A DNA stretch of 32,336 bases from Deltaproteobacteria bacterium (GCA_029262515.1 JAJCZH010000015.1:1-32336); one strand, 5' to 3'. Shown: positions 13,755-23,181, numbered from the stretch's first letter. Notes: generated by a model not told the origin, from the sequence alone. Numbers and translations: made by a program.

Positions 13755-14446
13755 AGTTAACCGGAAGACAGAGAAAGATACTCATCTGGGTCGTTGCTTC
13801 TTTCGCTCCATATACCATTATAGGTTTCGGTATCCTGCCGTACACTCTAAAAGCGGTATTGCTTAAAAAACTGCCAGAGGCACTCCATAGAGAGGTTTCG
13901 ATTGCGAGTATCAGGTTCAACCCCTATAACCTCAAGCTGACCATAAGGTGCCTCAGTGTTAAGAAGCGCTGTGAGCCCGTACTTAGGCAAGTACGTCGGT
14001 TATGAGATATCGAAGGGCAAGCTCATCCTCGACCTCGATAATCTCACAGAGGCCTTCTTTCAAAGGCCGAAAAGTTTTCATACATAATAAGGTGCAGCGG
14101 AGGCCGGTACCTTCTCTGGATGAAGTGGTGATTAAAGAGGACGAGTATGCGAAGTATCTATGGATAGCTTATTAAGAAGGCTCAGTTCCCCAAACCGAAG
14201 AACCCTATTGGCCTTATCAAGAAACTTGCAATCGAGGAGTTGGAAAAGCTCATGTTCACAAATCCCATCATTACCGAGGATGGTCGTTATGATCTCGCCA
14301 AGCGTCGGGCCGGGGCAGTAAAGGACTACATACTCGCTATTGATAAATTAGAGCCAGAGCGGTTCTTTATAGACCGGTCGACTAAGCTTGTTCCCGAGCA
14401 GAGGAAGGGCGTAGTGCCGAGCCGGGTTGAGTTCGCCTTTGGGTAG
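13755..14446 (+). pseudogene. DUF748 (AsmA-like envelope protein), internally deleted and frameshifted
   Basis: From about 13766 one frame gives RKILIWVVASFAPYTIIGFG, a membrane anchor, then KKLPEALHREVSIASIRFNP and YNLKLTIRCLSV. This is the start of DUF748 proteins (LgRxvxlgxvrfNPxxLxL). At 13985 another frame gives GKYVGYEISKGKLILDLD, which belongs several hundred residues further on in the family. From 14119 come SLDEVVIKEDEYAKYLW and, after one more shift, FPKPKNPIGLIKKLA and a C-terminal part ending PSRVEFAFG at the TAG 14444-14446. The family is about 900-1200 residues long, so most of the middle is gone. The open stretch 14240-14446 alone looks gene-like but is only this tail. Confidence 0.75.
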
Positions 14447-14782
14447 TCGGCGCACTGTTCATAGCCGTTGGTCGCTTTCTTTGGTAACGGCGGTAGTACC
14501 TGAACTTCGCATCTTATCTCTTTTACTTCTCCTTCTGGCGGCAAGCTGATTATAAAGCTCCGGAGCTCGAAGAGTCCAAGGTAGTAGATATCGAGTAACA
14601 GAGGGTATTGTGACTCTCTTTCGGGTTGACACCGGCAGTACAGGGTGTGACTTTTCTCACATCATTGCCGGGTTTCTGGGTGTAAAAGGACAGTAACTGG
14701 TGTTGCGTACAACCTTAAACGGAATGCTGGTCATTTATACTCTTAGAGCTAAATACCGGTAGTACTATTTGGAGAATGACAA
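14447..14782. other. Intergenic region upstream of the DUF4398/OmpA-like gene
   Basis: About 335 bases without a gene. The region contains the nested-palindrome element at 14630-14690; the rest shows no clear promoter or gene remnant. Confidence 0.45.
14630..14690 (+). promoter_or_regulatory. Nested-palindrome element, copy 1, upstream of an OmpA-family lipoprotein gene
   Basis: The sequence contains CCGGCA (14632-14637) and TGCCGG (14666-14671) enclosing TGTGA (14646-14650), a six-base spacer and TCACA (14657-14661), then GGGTGTAAAAGGA to 14690. The same arrangement, including the spacer CTTTTC, is at 31040-31099 on the minus strand. The inner part equals the E. coli Crp consensus TGTGA-N6-TCACA. 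As RNA it could also form a long hairpin with an asymmetric internal loop. It ends 93 bases before the next start codon. Confidence 0.75.
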
Positions 14783-16306
14783 TTGAAAAAACAAATAATT
14801 TTTCGAGTGATTTTAAAACAGAAGATCATAATTGCTCTTTTTACGGTTTTATTAATGGCGGGATGCGCTGCACAGACACAAAAGTTAAAACCGTCGGCTG
14901 CAATGGAAAAATACCCATCGGTTAATGAATTGAATGTACAGTTACTCAAAGCGCAAATAACGAGCATACGTTACCTTGCGCCGGAAGGTTATCAGGATGC
15001 GCACAGGATATATAAGAGTGCATTGGACAAAGCGATAGCGCAAGACGCAGAGGCAGAAATACTTGCGCAAGATGGTTTGAAACGGTTGCGTATTGCAATA
15101 AAGCAGGCTGCTACCAGTGAAACGCTTATGCATGAAGCGCTGGCTGCAAGAGAGAAGGCACGCAAGGCTGCGGCGCAAACAGTCTATCCTAAGGAATATT
15201 CAGAGCTCGAATCAATATTAATAAAGGCAACCATGGCAATTGAGCATGGAAAAATTGAAAAGGCTAAAGAGTTGCGTGCTGAGTTAATCGGAGAGTATGC
15301 GGCATTGGAGCTCGACTCGCTGCAGGTCAATACTACACGAAAAGCAAAAGAGACGATTTCGAAAGCCGAAGAACAAGAGGCTGACAAGCATGCCGCCAAG
15401 ACACTGAAGCTGGCCAAAGAAGAGCTTGCACTTGCCCTTAATGTATTGAGTGCGGGACGCACTCAAACGAAAAAAGCCCAGGCTCACGCCGATAAGGCGG
15501 TCTACTTTGCAAACAAAAGTATCTATATCACAGAGACGATTAAAAACTTTGAACGCCGTGATTTCAGTAGTGAAGAGCGTGTGCTTTGGTACCAGAAGCA
15601 GTTGGAGTTGATTAACAAGCCTTTTGCTAAGAGGCTCAACCTGGATCAACCCAATCGTCATGTTGTCATGGGAATGCAGGCGGAGATAAATAAAGTGATC
15701 AAGGCAAAGGGCGCAACTAAAGATGCCTCTACTGCCACAACCAGGGATGTTTTGGCACTACAAAAGCGTATAGAAACACTTAAAGCGGAACATGAGTTGG
15801 AGATTGCGAGCCTGAGTAAGAAAATATTTCAGTCAGAAGCTTCGATGAAAAGGCAGTTAGTAAACTTGGAAGAGGCAAACCGGAAGGCACAAGCACGCTT
15901 TGACAAGATTCAGTCGATATTTACGGAAGAAGAGGCTTATGTTTATCGGCAAGGCAATAATGTGCTGCTCGAAACACATGCTTTTGATTTTAAGGTTGGC
16001 GCAAACGAAATAGATTCGAGCAACTTTGACCTGCTTGAAAGAATCATGAAAGCTATAAATGTTTTTGATAATCCCAAAATCATTGTTATAGGGCATACCG
16101 ACTCAACCGGCAGCGCAGAACTTAATATGAAACTCTCACAAAAGCGTGCACAGACAGTAGCCCTGTTTCTGAAAAAAATAGGCAAAATCGATTCAAGAGA
16201 TCTTGATGTAATAGGGTATGGTGAAACGCGCCCGGTAGCATCGAATGAGACAAAAGAGGGCCGCAAGAGAAATCGCCGTATTGAAGTTTCTATTGTCAAT
16301 AATTAA
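14783..16306 (+). CDS. OmpA-family lipoprotein with DUF4398-like helical domain
   Basis: 507 residues from TTG 14783, chosen because GGAG lies eight bases upstream and a signal peptide with lipobox (LLMAGC, Cys at about residue 28) follows. Residues 45-280 are a Lys/Ala/Glu-rich helical region resembling DUF4398 (YQDAHRIYKSALDKAIAQDA, AHADKAVYFANKSIYITETI). About 310-380 form a coiled coil. The last 115 residues are an OmpA C-terminal domain that binds peptidoglycan: GHTDSTGSAELNMKLSQKRA, with the conserved Asp and the Arg in the later R(K)RNRRIEV stretch. It probably ties the outer membrane to the cell wall. It stands alone, with the nested-palindrome element upstream and a terminator behind. 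Confidence 0.88.
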   Translation: MKKQIIFRVILKQKIIIALFTVLLMAGCAAQTQKLKPSAAMEKYPSVNELNVQLLKAQITSIRYLAPEGYQDAHRIYKSALDKAIAQDAEAEILAQDGLKRLRIAIKQAATSETLMHEALAAREKARKAAAQTVYPKEYSELESILIKATMAIEHGKIEKAKELRAELIGEYAALELDSLQVNTTRKAKETISKAEEQEADKHAAKTLKLAKEELALALNVLSAGRTQTKKAQAHADKAVYFANKSIYITETIKNFERRDFSSEERVLWYQKQLELINKPFAKRLNLDQPNRHVVMGMQAEINKVIKAKGATKDASTATTRDVLALQKRIETLKAEHELEIASLSKKIFQSEASMKRQLVNLEEANRKAQARFDKIQSIFTEEEAYVYRQGNNVLLETHAFDFKVGANEIDSSNFDLLERIMKAINVFDNPKIIVIGHTDSTGSAELNMKLSQKRAQTVALFLKKIGKIDSRDLDVIGYGETRPVASNETKEGRKRNRRIEVSIVNN

Positions 16307-16392
16307 CCGCAACCCGAATAATCCGGAGGTGTAAGTCGTACTTTTTTACTGTATTTGTGCTAAGAAGCATCCAAGAGAACATAAGAGAGCAG

Positions 16393-16433
16393 AAGGGATA
16401 GAAGCGTTGCAAAGCTTCTATCCCTTTGTTTTT
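16393..16433. terminator. Terminator between convergent genes
   Basis: AAGGGATAGAAGC (16393-16405) pairs with GCTTCTATCCCTT (16414-16426), followed by a T-rich tail for the plus strand. The stop codon of the minus-strand gene lies in the right arm, so it serves mainly the lipoprotein gene. The stem is almost the same as at 26500-26534. Confidence 0.85.
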
Positions 16434-18115
16434 AAATTGTTGCCTATCTTGTGTAAGTATTTTATTGCCTCCGGGTTATCGGGGCTCAAACGGAGGAGTT
16501 CGTGAAATTCGATCCTCGCTTTATCGAACAATCCGTTATTGAAGTATAGTACGCCGAGATTAAAGTACGAACCCGGGTATTTAGGTCTTGCTTGTTTGAG
16601 TAACAGGAACTGTTCCATCGCTCTATTTTTATCTCCTTCTCCGTCTCTATTTGAAAACGCAAGCGCGAGGTTGTTTCTTGCCGCGTGAAAGTTCGGCTCC
16701 CTTGCGAGCGCAGCACGAAATTCGTCTATCGCGCCGTTATAATCATTCCTGTTGAGATAGGCCATGGCCAAATAGTTGTGGGGTGAGGGGCCACCGGGTG
16801 CTTTTGCAACCTCGTCTTTATACAGCTTGAGGTCATTGGCCCAGAAGGCGTTTCTCTCACTTGTCAGAAAGCCTAGAGAGCAGAGTGTTATTATAATAAG
16901 GCCGTAAAATGCCGTACTTATTGATGGCATGCGCACCGATAAGAACCGCGCAACTTGTAGAGAGAGCGCGGATATTGCAATAAAGAGACCTACCCCCGGC
17001 AAGTAGAACCTATGTTCGAATATGACGTCGCGTATGGGTATGATCGAGCTTTCGATTGAGATCGCCAGAAAAAACCATACGATACCGAAGCCAGCTACCG
17101 TATTAAGCCGGTTTGCGCGTCTGCTGCCTGAACGGAGGAGAAAGAGCGCGAATAGTAGTATTAGAGTTAAAAGCAGTAGTCCGAGTGCGGCCCACGGTTC
17201 TGTTATAGAGTCGTATGATGGCCAGTCGTAGTGGAAGCGCATACCGGAAGGATAGATTACGAGCTTTAGGTAGTGCGTGATAACAGTAAATTGCGTGATC
17301 AGGTATATGTAAGGTGAGAGTGAGCCGGCTTCGGCCAGTTTCATGCGGCGCATCATCTCCGAGACCGAGTCGTTTATTTCGACAAGTCCGGTGGATGGTA
17401 AAAAAAGCTCAACCGGAATTATTATAAGCGTTATGAAGAAGGGAAGAAGCGTAATGTAACGTCTTTTTACCAGGTCGCCGGTCTTTGTAAAGAGTGTCAG
17501 TTCGATCAGGAGCAGCATAAAGGGTATTGTAAAGCTGATCTCCTTTGTCTTCATAGCGAGTACTGTTATGAAAATAGATCCGATATAGTATGCCGTTGCA
17601 CGGCCGGAGCCGGTCCTTAACCTCGATGCAAGGTAGGAGGCTACTGCCCAGAGGTAAAAGAGCGTCGTTAAAGATGTATACCGTTGCGTTATATAACTTA
17701 CGGCCTGTGTCTGTATAGGGTGCAGGCAGAAAAGAAGCGCTGCAAAACCCTGAATCATGAACGCAGTGCGTCGGTCTTGCGCTCTTTGACCGCAAACTCC
17801 AAGTGACTTGAGCATAAGCCCCGACAGTATAAAGACAAGAACGGAATTTATAATATGAATAATAAGGTTCGCCAGGTGAAAAAATAACGGATCCGGACCA
17901 AATACAGCGTAGTTGAGAGCAAAGCTTAAGTCCGTAAAGTATCTGGCTCCAAGAGGGTGTAAGAACGAGGAGAGATTGCGAATCCGTTCGTTGCCAACGA
18001 TATAAATGTTATCGTCGAGAACAAATGGCCCGACGAGTACGTCGGCGTAAACTATAGTGGCAGCGACGATAATGAGCAGGTATAAGCCCGCTTTATTACG
18101 GTCGAAAGCTTTCAA
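16418..18115 (-). CDS. TPR-containing membrane protein, O-mannosyltransferase-like (TMTC/PMT type)
   Basis: 565 residues with about ten membrane segments in the first 410, then TPR units at about 440-560. The first periplasmic loop contains FVLDDNIYIVGNERIRNL; the DD pair there is the expected acidic catalytic site of GT-C enzymes. Later motifs VSYITQRYTSLTTLFYL and AMKTKEISFTIPFMLLLIE are typical of this bacterial TPR/PMT-like family. The TPR text (NGAIDEFRAALAREPNFHAA, KARIEFHELLRLSPDNPEA) is canonical. Such proteins are thought to glycosylate exported proteins; the substrate is unknown. The start is a TTG at 18115 sharing TTGA with the preceding ORF, and AGGCGG lies upstream. A truncated paralogue is at 171-549, so this family has been duplicated in the genome. 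Confidence 0.82.
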   Translation of the reverse strand: MKAFDRNKAGLYLLIIVAATIVYADVLVGPFVLDDNIYIVGNERIRNLSSFLHPLGARYFTDLSFALNYAVFGPDPLFFHLANLIIHIINSVLVFILSGLMLKSLGVCGQRAQDRRTAFMIQGFAALLFCLHPIQTQAVSYITQRYTSLTTLFYLWAVASYLASRLRTGSGRATAYYIGSIFITVLAMKTKEISFTIPFMLLLIELTLFTKTGDLVKRRYITLLPFFITLIIIPVELFLPSTGLVEINDSVSEMMRRMKLAEAGSLSPYIYLITQFTVITHYLKLVIYPSGMRFHYDWPSYDSITEPWAALGLLLLTLILLFALFLLRSGSRRANRLNTVAGFGIVWFFLAISIESSIIPIRDVIFEHRFYLPGVGLFIAISALSLQVARFLSVRMPSISTAFYGLIIITLCSLGFLTSERNAFWANDLKLYKDEVAKAPGGPSPHNYLAMAYLNRNDYNGAIDEFRAALAREPNFHAARNNLALAFSNRDGEGDKNRAMEQFLLLKQARPKYPGSYFNLGVLYFNNGLFDKARIEFHELLRLSPDNPEAIKYLHKIGNNLKTKG

Positions 18116-18351
18116 AGTGTGTACCGCCTGACGCGTAACAGTTTTTTGTGGAGTGAGATCTTTAAATCACAGAATTCGGAAGACGTAGTATCGAGTCTTC
18201 TGTAGACTATATTGCTTTTAGGAAGTTGCCCACACTCCATTACCTGAGTATGAGTACCTATCTTATTGGGCATTAAGCGTGCCCTCCAAATAGCTATGTC
18301 TAGATACTCCTCTATACTTGCAGAGTTATCGCTTGGTAACCTCTTTGACAA
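18112..18351 (-). CDS. Unrecognised 79-codon ORF overlapping the glycosyltransferase-like gene
   Basis: It runs from a TTG at 18351 to a TGA at 18112-18114 that shares TTGA with the next start, an arrangement typical of coupled genes. The product (SIEEYLDIAIWRARLMPNK, SSEFCDLKISLHKKLLRVRR) has no signal peptide and no family that I recognise. There is no ribosome-binding site before its TTG. It may be a leader ORF or the tail of an eroded gene. Confidence 0.25.
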   Translation of the reverse strand: MSKRLPSDNSASIEEYLDIAIWRARLMPNKIGTHTQVMECGQLPKSNIVYRRLDTTSSEFCDLKISLHKKLLRVRRYTL

Positions 18352-18568
18352 ACTACATCTTCTTGGTTCTTTATGTCAAGTGTCGATTTAGAGCCGTATT
18401 TACTCGACTTTTCTTTAGAAAAACGAAAAAATGGTTGTTACTTTTATTTAAACCTCAGGTGCTATGCATTTAAGCTTTTTTGCTCTCTACCCGATATATT
18501 ATTATGGCTTAAATAATTGCAAATATTATGAAAAAGTATTTATTCAAACTCTTGTGCAGGGTGTGTAT

Positions 18569-19573
18569 ATGAAAAAAGCGAGTTTGAGCTGGATAACGCT
18601 GTTACTTGTTACCATCTTCTTTTTAAATGCATGCGACAACCAAACCGAACAGAGCAAAACCGTGGACTCGCCTAAATCAGAGGTCAGGATAGGGCGGGTT
18701 ATCTGCGGCGGGCACCTTTCGCTTGCGATAGTCGAGAAGAAGTTTCAGAAGGAACTCGGTTCATTTACCGTCAACGCGGTTCAGTACCATGATTGGAAGG
18801 TAGTCGTAAAGGAGATGCTAGCTGGTAATTTGAGCGGCACCTTCATACTCTCTCCGCTCGCGATGGATCTTATAAAAAACGGCTTCCCCGGCAAGATCGT
18901 ACTCATGGGCGACCGCAACGGAAACGGGTTCGTGCTTTCCGAAGAGATCGGCTCTATTGAGAGCCTAAAGGGAAGAAAGTCGATAATTGCCGTTCCTCAT
19001 ATCTACTCTCAACATAATGTATTGTTGCATCTCGCGCTAAAGAATAACGGGATTTCGGAAGAGAGTATAAGTACCGTAGGCATGCCGCCTCGCGACATGA
19101 TTAATGCTCTTCGAAGGGGTGAAATAGACGGTTTTGTTGTGGGTGAGCCTGAGGCGAATAAGTCGATTAAACTCGGTGTCGGCCGCATGGCGGCCATCTC
19201 TCCGGAAATCTGGAAAGGTCATATGGACCATGTCTTTCTAGTTACTGATAAGTTTATGAGTGAAGAGCCTGAAAAGGCCAGAATGCTTGTAGCGGCGCTT
19301 TTAAAGGCAGGCCGTTTTATAGAATCGAATCCATCCGAGGCTGCGATAATAGGACAGGATTATACCGGTTCGAGTGCCAATGTCTTTGAAGAAGTGCTTA
19401 CCACGCCGCCGGACTGGATAGATTATAGCGACATGCATCCGACCGTCAGGGACTTCGATGAGTTCTCTTCTGTATTGGTTGAGATGGGGTTATGGGATGA
19501 AATGCCTGCCGACACCTCGATATTTTTTGATGGACGCTTCTTGAAGAACACAACTGTGAGCAGTGTAGAATGA
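18569..19573 (+). CDS. NrtA/SsuA-like periplasmic binding lipoprotein
   Basis: 334 residues from ATG 18569 (AGGG upstream). The signal peptide ends in a lipobox FFLNAC (Cys at about residue 22), so the protein is membrane-anchored in the periplasm. IGRVICGGHLSLAIVEKKFQ, then MLAGNLSGTFILSPLAMDLI and FVVGEPEANKSIKLG, are typical of the NMT1/THI5-like group that includes NrtA, CmpA and SsuA. Possible ligands are nitrate, bicarbonate, sulfonates or amine precursors; the sequence does not decide. Its stop overlaps the next gene's start by four bases (ATGA), and that gene is a membrane c-di-GMP sensor. There are no ABC permease or ATPase genes beside it, so it more likely delivers ligand information to the sensor than to a transporter (inference). 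Confidence 0.85.
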   Translation: MKKASLSWITLLLVTIFFLNACDNQTEQSKTVDSPKSEVRIGRVICGGHLSLAIVEKKFQKELGSFTVNAVQYHDWKVVVKEMLAGNLSGTFILSPLAMDLIKNGFPGKIVLMGDRNGNGFVLSEEIGSIESLKGRKSIIAVPHIYSQHNVLLHLALKNNGISEESISTVGMPPRDMINALRRGEIDGFVVGEPEANKSIKLGVGRMAAISPEIWKGHMDHVFLVTDKFMSEEPEKARMLVAALLKAGRFIESNPSEAAIIGQDYTGSSANVFEEVLTTPPDWIDYSDMHPTVRDFDEFSSVLVEMGLWDEMPADTSIFFDGRFLKNTTVSSVE

Positions 19574-22500
19574 CCGGAAAAAAGAAGACCTCACTGAGAA
19601 CGGCATGGTACGGCATTATATTTCTGGCTACCGTGCTGCCTTTAGTACTGCTCGTCCCATGGGTAGGCAATAAGGCCTATACATGGATGCTCGACTCATC
19701 TCTGGAGCTTCAGATGGAGGAGATACAGAGCGTAAAAGGCACCATAGAGCATGAAATAGAGCACCTCTTTATTCAACTCAGTAGTAAAAACGATGTTTTG
19801 GTCGAGCACCTCAGGCTGGCTGCCGTTAATAAGGATGCAATCGATTACGATCTACTCTCCAGAAGTGTAGACACCTTTTTTGTTACTTCAAAGAGCCTGC
19901 ACTCCATAACCATCTTCAGCAGAGAAGGTCATCCGCTTATTCACACCGATAACCCGGCATTTGAGGAAGTGACATTTCCGGAAGGTTATCAAGACCATGA
20001 TTTTTCCGAACTTTTTTCAAGGCCGGAGTTTGTTGTTCCCATGCATGGCCGCAACTACTTCGGTACTCCTTACAAGAGCGAGGGCAAGGTCTTTTTCACT
20101 ATAACAGTTCCTATCGGACCGAAAGACGCGCCGTTAGGGGTTATACGCGCCTCTGTTGAAGTCGGGGGCGTCTGGACTGAAGTGGAGAGGCATATAGAAG
20201 ACCGCGGCGCCTTAATCTACCTGGTCGATAGTCGCGGCTCTTTGTTGAATGCTTCGCAGAGAATAGGGCAGCCCGAGGGCACGCTTCTTACTGATTTCGA
20301 AATAGTAAGGAAACTTATCACCCGAAATGGGTGGAATAATGGTGAAGTATATTTAGGTTTGAATGGCGAGAATGTCTTCGGTACCGGAGTGCTTCTTGAA
20401 AGGCTTGCCTGGGCGGTTGTTTCCGAAATACCGGTTAAGCATATAAGCGGCCCTGTACTCAAGACGTTAATTCCTCTGGTCGTGTTTGTGTTGATCTTAT
20501 TTCTTGCTTGCGCCGCCTTCGGGTTGTGGCTAGTTAGCAAGGTGTTAAGGCCGATAGGGGAGCTTTCGAGCGCCTTTGCGTCTGTGTCCGATGGCGACTA
20601 TTCGAGAAAGGTAGATGCGTCATCGATTGAGGAGATCGATAGCCTGGCATCTGGTTTCAATAATATGATGTCAACGATTACCCGGCGGAAACAGGAACTG
20701 CAGTGCAGCGAAGAGGCGCTTAAAAAGAGTGAGACGAACCTTGTAAAAGCACAAGAGGTCGCTCACATCGGATCTTGGTGCTTTAACCTGCTTGAAAACA
20801 GGCTTGACTGGAGTGGTGAAAATTTCAAAATATTCGGTGTCCCTAAGGGCACCAAGATAACTCATGAAAAATTTCTAGAAGCAGTACATCCGGAAGATAG
20901 GGAGTATGTTAAAAATAAATGGAGTGCCGCCATTGAAGGAGAACCGTACGATATTGAGCACAGGCTCCTTATTGACAATGAAGTGAAGTGGGTCAGAAGA
21001 AAAGCTGAATTGAGTTTTAATGACTATGGAGAGCCAGTAAGCGCAGTTGGGACTACTCAAGATATAACCGAGCGCAAGAGAAGTGAAGAGGAGTTAAGGG
21101 AGAGTACCGCTAACCTTTCCGAAGCACAGGAGATCGCTCATATCGGCCACTGGAAACTTGACCCCGAGACGAATGAAGTAACAGGCTCCGATGAATTTTT
21201 CAGAATCTTCGGCTTAACGCGAGAGGAAGCTACCCTTGAAGCATTTGTCGAGGTGGTTCATCCTGAGGATCGGGAGCGTGACGTTGCTGCAATAACGAGG
21301 GGTATAGAGCACGGCGAGAACTGGGAAATAGAGCATCGCTTGATATGCAGGGATGGAACAGAAAAGTTCATACATGCTGTCGGAAAGGCCCGGACTGATG
21401 AGTCAGGTAAAACGGTGCTTCTCTTTGGTACTTCCCAGGACATAACCGAGCGCAAGAGGGTTGAAGAGGCCCTTAAGGTCAATGAGGCAAAGTACCGCCT
21501 GATCCATAATATCTCCTTTGACGGCATCTTAGTCGCGGATACCGATAGCCGTATTATAGAGTGCAACAGGAGCGCAGAGAGGATATTCGGGTATGATGCC
21601 GCCGAGCTGGATGGTAGGAGCCTTACCGAACTTATGCCGACGGACTATAGAGAACGGCACTTAAGCGGGGTTCAGCACTACTGCGACACCGGCCAAAGCG
21701 TGATACACGGACAGGTAGTTGAACTGGAGGGGGTAAGAAAAAACGGAGAGGTCTTCCCCATAGAACTGATAGTAACCAGTTTCGACCTCGATGGAAAAAT
21801 GGTCTTTACCGGTACGGTACGTGATATTACGGAGAGGAAAAATTCAGAAGAGTCGATCAAACACCTGGCTTACCACGATACCCTTACCGGGCTTCCGAAC
21901 AGGTCACTCTTTAAAGACCGTCTTGACCAGGTATTGCGTAGACAGGCATGGAGGCAGAAGTCGGCAGCCGTACTTTTTTTGGACCTCGATCGTTTCAAGA
22001 TAATCAATGACACGCTCGGTCACTCCTTTGGTGATGAGCTCTTGAAGGTGGTAGCCAGAAGGCTCGAAGAGTGCCTGAGGGAGGGTGATACCGTGGCGCG
22101 CCTGGGTGGTGATGAGTTCACTATTATCCTTCAGGACCTTGCGAAGGCGGATGACGTGACGTTGGTGCTTGAAAAGATATTGAATACCTTTAAGCAGCCT
22201 ATAGAGATAAGCGGACAGGAGGTTGTTATTGGCACCTCGATAGGCGCGAGTGTATTCCCTGACGACGGATACGATAGCGATACGCTTATCAAAAATGCCG
22301 ATACGGCTATGTATCGCGCTAAATCGGAAGGCAAAAACAATTTTCAATTATACTCTACAACGATGTCGACCAAGGCCAATACTCTCCTTAAGATGGAGCA
22401 CCGGTTGCGCAAGGCGATCGAAAACGGCAGATTAATGCTCCATTACCAGCCGCAACTCGATTTGAGGAACGATGAGCTTGTCGGCATGGAGGCCTTAGTC

Positions 22501-23181
22501 AGGCTTGCCGACCTGGATGACGGCAAGCTTACGTCTCCAGGAGAGTTTATTTCTGTTGCCGAGGAGACCGGGCTCATTATTCCGTTAAGCGAGTGGGTGC
22601 TGAGGACCGCATGCATGCAGAGCAAGGTCTGGTACGATACCGGTCACACGTTAACGGTGGCGGTAAATATTTCCCCGGTAATGTTCAGGCAGAAGAACTT
22701 ACTGTCGATGATTACTGATATTCTGGAGGAGACGGGTCTGAACCCCAAGTATCTTGAAATAGAGATTACGGAAGAGACTATGTTGAAGGATGCCGAAGAT
22801 ACTGTTGAGAAGATGAATGCTTTGAGAGATTTTGGCGTCAGCTTTGCGATTGACGATTTCGGAACCGGCTACTCTTCGCTAAGTTATATCAAGATGCTGC
22901 CGATAAAGATGCTCAAGATAGATAGAGCTTTTATAAACGATATCTTCACAAGCTCGGACGATAAAGCGATAGTTAAAGCCATAATTCAGATGGCACACAA
23001 CATGGATCTTGAGGTGCTGGCCGAAGGCGTGGAGACCAGACAGCAGGCAAAGTTCTTGAGGTCTATCGGGTGCGACAAACTTCAGGGGTATCTCTTTAGT
23101 AAACCTGTTCCACATGACGAGTTCAAAGATTTTCTTGGCAGAATGAGCAGTTTACAAGGGTCTATCAAGGAAGTATTGTAG
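19570..23181 (+). CDS. Membrane sensor with HAMP, three PAS, GGDEF and EAL domains
   Basis: 1203 residues. A membrane segment at about 13-33 and another at about 297-325 enclose a periplasmic domain of Cache type (HSITIFSREGHPLIHTDNPA, YFGTPYKSEGKVFFTITVPI). HAMP follows (RPIGELSSAFASVSDGDYSR), then three PAS domains, each ending in DITERK (about 500, 635, 755). GGDEF is at 846-850 with the inhibitory RxxD site (REGD) five residues before it, so cyclase activity with product inhibition is possible. The EAL domain keeps EALVR (974), EITEET, DDFGTGYSSL, LKID and AEGVET, so phosphodiesterase activity is also possible. Start ATG 19570 shares ATGA with the binding-protein gene. The two probably form a ligand-controlled c-di-GMP switch. 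The net direction of activity cannot be read from sequence. Confidence 0.93.
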   Translation: MTGKKKTSLRTAWYGIIFLATVLPLVLLVPWVGNKAYTWMLDSSLELQMEEIQSVKGTIEHEIEHLFIQLSSKNDVLVEHLRLAAVNKDAIDYDLLSRSVDTFFVTSKSLHSITIFSREGHPLIHTDNPAFEEVTFPEGYQDHDFSELFSRPEFVVPMHGRNYFGTPYKSEGKVFFTITVPIGPKDAPLGVIRASVEVGGVWTEVERHIEDRGALIYLVDSRGSLLNASQRIGQPEGTLLTDFEIVRKLITRNGWNNGEVYLGLNGENVFGTGVLLERLAWAVVSEIPVKHISGPVLKTLIPLVVFVLILFLACAAFGLWLVSKVLRPIGELSSAFASVSDGDYSRKVDASSIEEIDSLASGFNNMMSTITRRKQELQCSEEALKKSETNLVKAQEVAHIGSWCFNLLENRLDWSGENFKIFGVPKGTKITHEKFLEAVHPEDREYVKNKWSAAIEGEPYDIEHRLLIDNEVKWVRRKAELSFNDYGEPVSAVGTTQDITERKRSEEELRESTANLSEAQEIAHIGHWKLDPETNEVTGSDEFFRIFGLTREEATLEAFVEVVHPEDRERDVAAITRGIEHGENWEIEHRLICRDGTEKFIHAVGKARTDESGKTVLLFGTSQDITERKRVEEALKVNEAKYRLIHNISFDGILVADTDSRIIECNRSAERIFGYDAAELDGRSLTELMPTDYRERHLSGVQHYCDTGQSVIHGQVVELEGVRKNGEVFPIELIVTSFDLDGKMVFTGTVRDITERKNSEESIKHLAYHDTLTGLPNRSLFKDRLDQVLRRQAWRQKSAAVLFLDLDRFKIINDTLGHSFGDELLKVVARRLEECLREGDTVARLGGDEFTIILQDLAKADDVTLVLEKILNTFKQPIEISGQEVVIGTSIGASVFPDDGYDSDTLIKNADTAMYRAKSEGKNNFQLYSTTMSTKANTLLKMEHRLRKAIENGRLMLHYQPQLDLRNDELVGMEALVRLADLDDGKLTSPGEFISVAEETGLIIPLSEWVLRTACMQSKVWYDTGHTLTVAVNISPVMFRQKNLLSMITDILEETGLNPKYLEIEITEETMLKDAEDTVEKMNALRDFGVSFAIDDFGTGYSSLSYIKMLPIKMLKIDRAFINDIFTSSDDKAIVKAIIQMAHNMDLEVLAEGVETRQQAKFLRSIGCDKLQGYLFSKPVPHDEFKDFLGRMSSLQGSIKEVL

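Noticed and set aside
14626-14654. TTGACA at 14626 as the -35 box of the DUF4398/OmpA-like lipoprotein gene
   Set aside because: No acceptable -10 box lies 16-18 bases on, and this part is not kept in the second copy of the element.
18505-18521. Sigma-54-like TGGC...TTGCA before the binding-lipoprotein gene
   Set aside because: The GG-to-GC spacing is one base too long, and the CAC part of the -24 box is missing; sigma-54 does not tolerate the spacing change.
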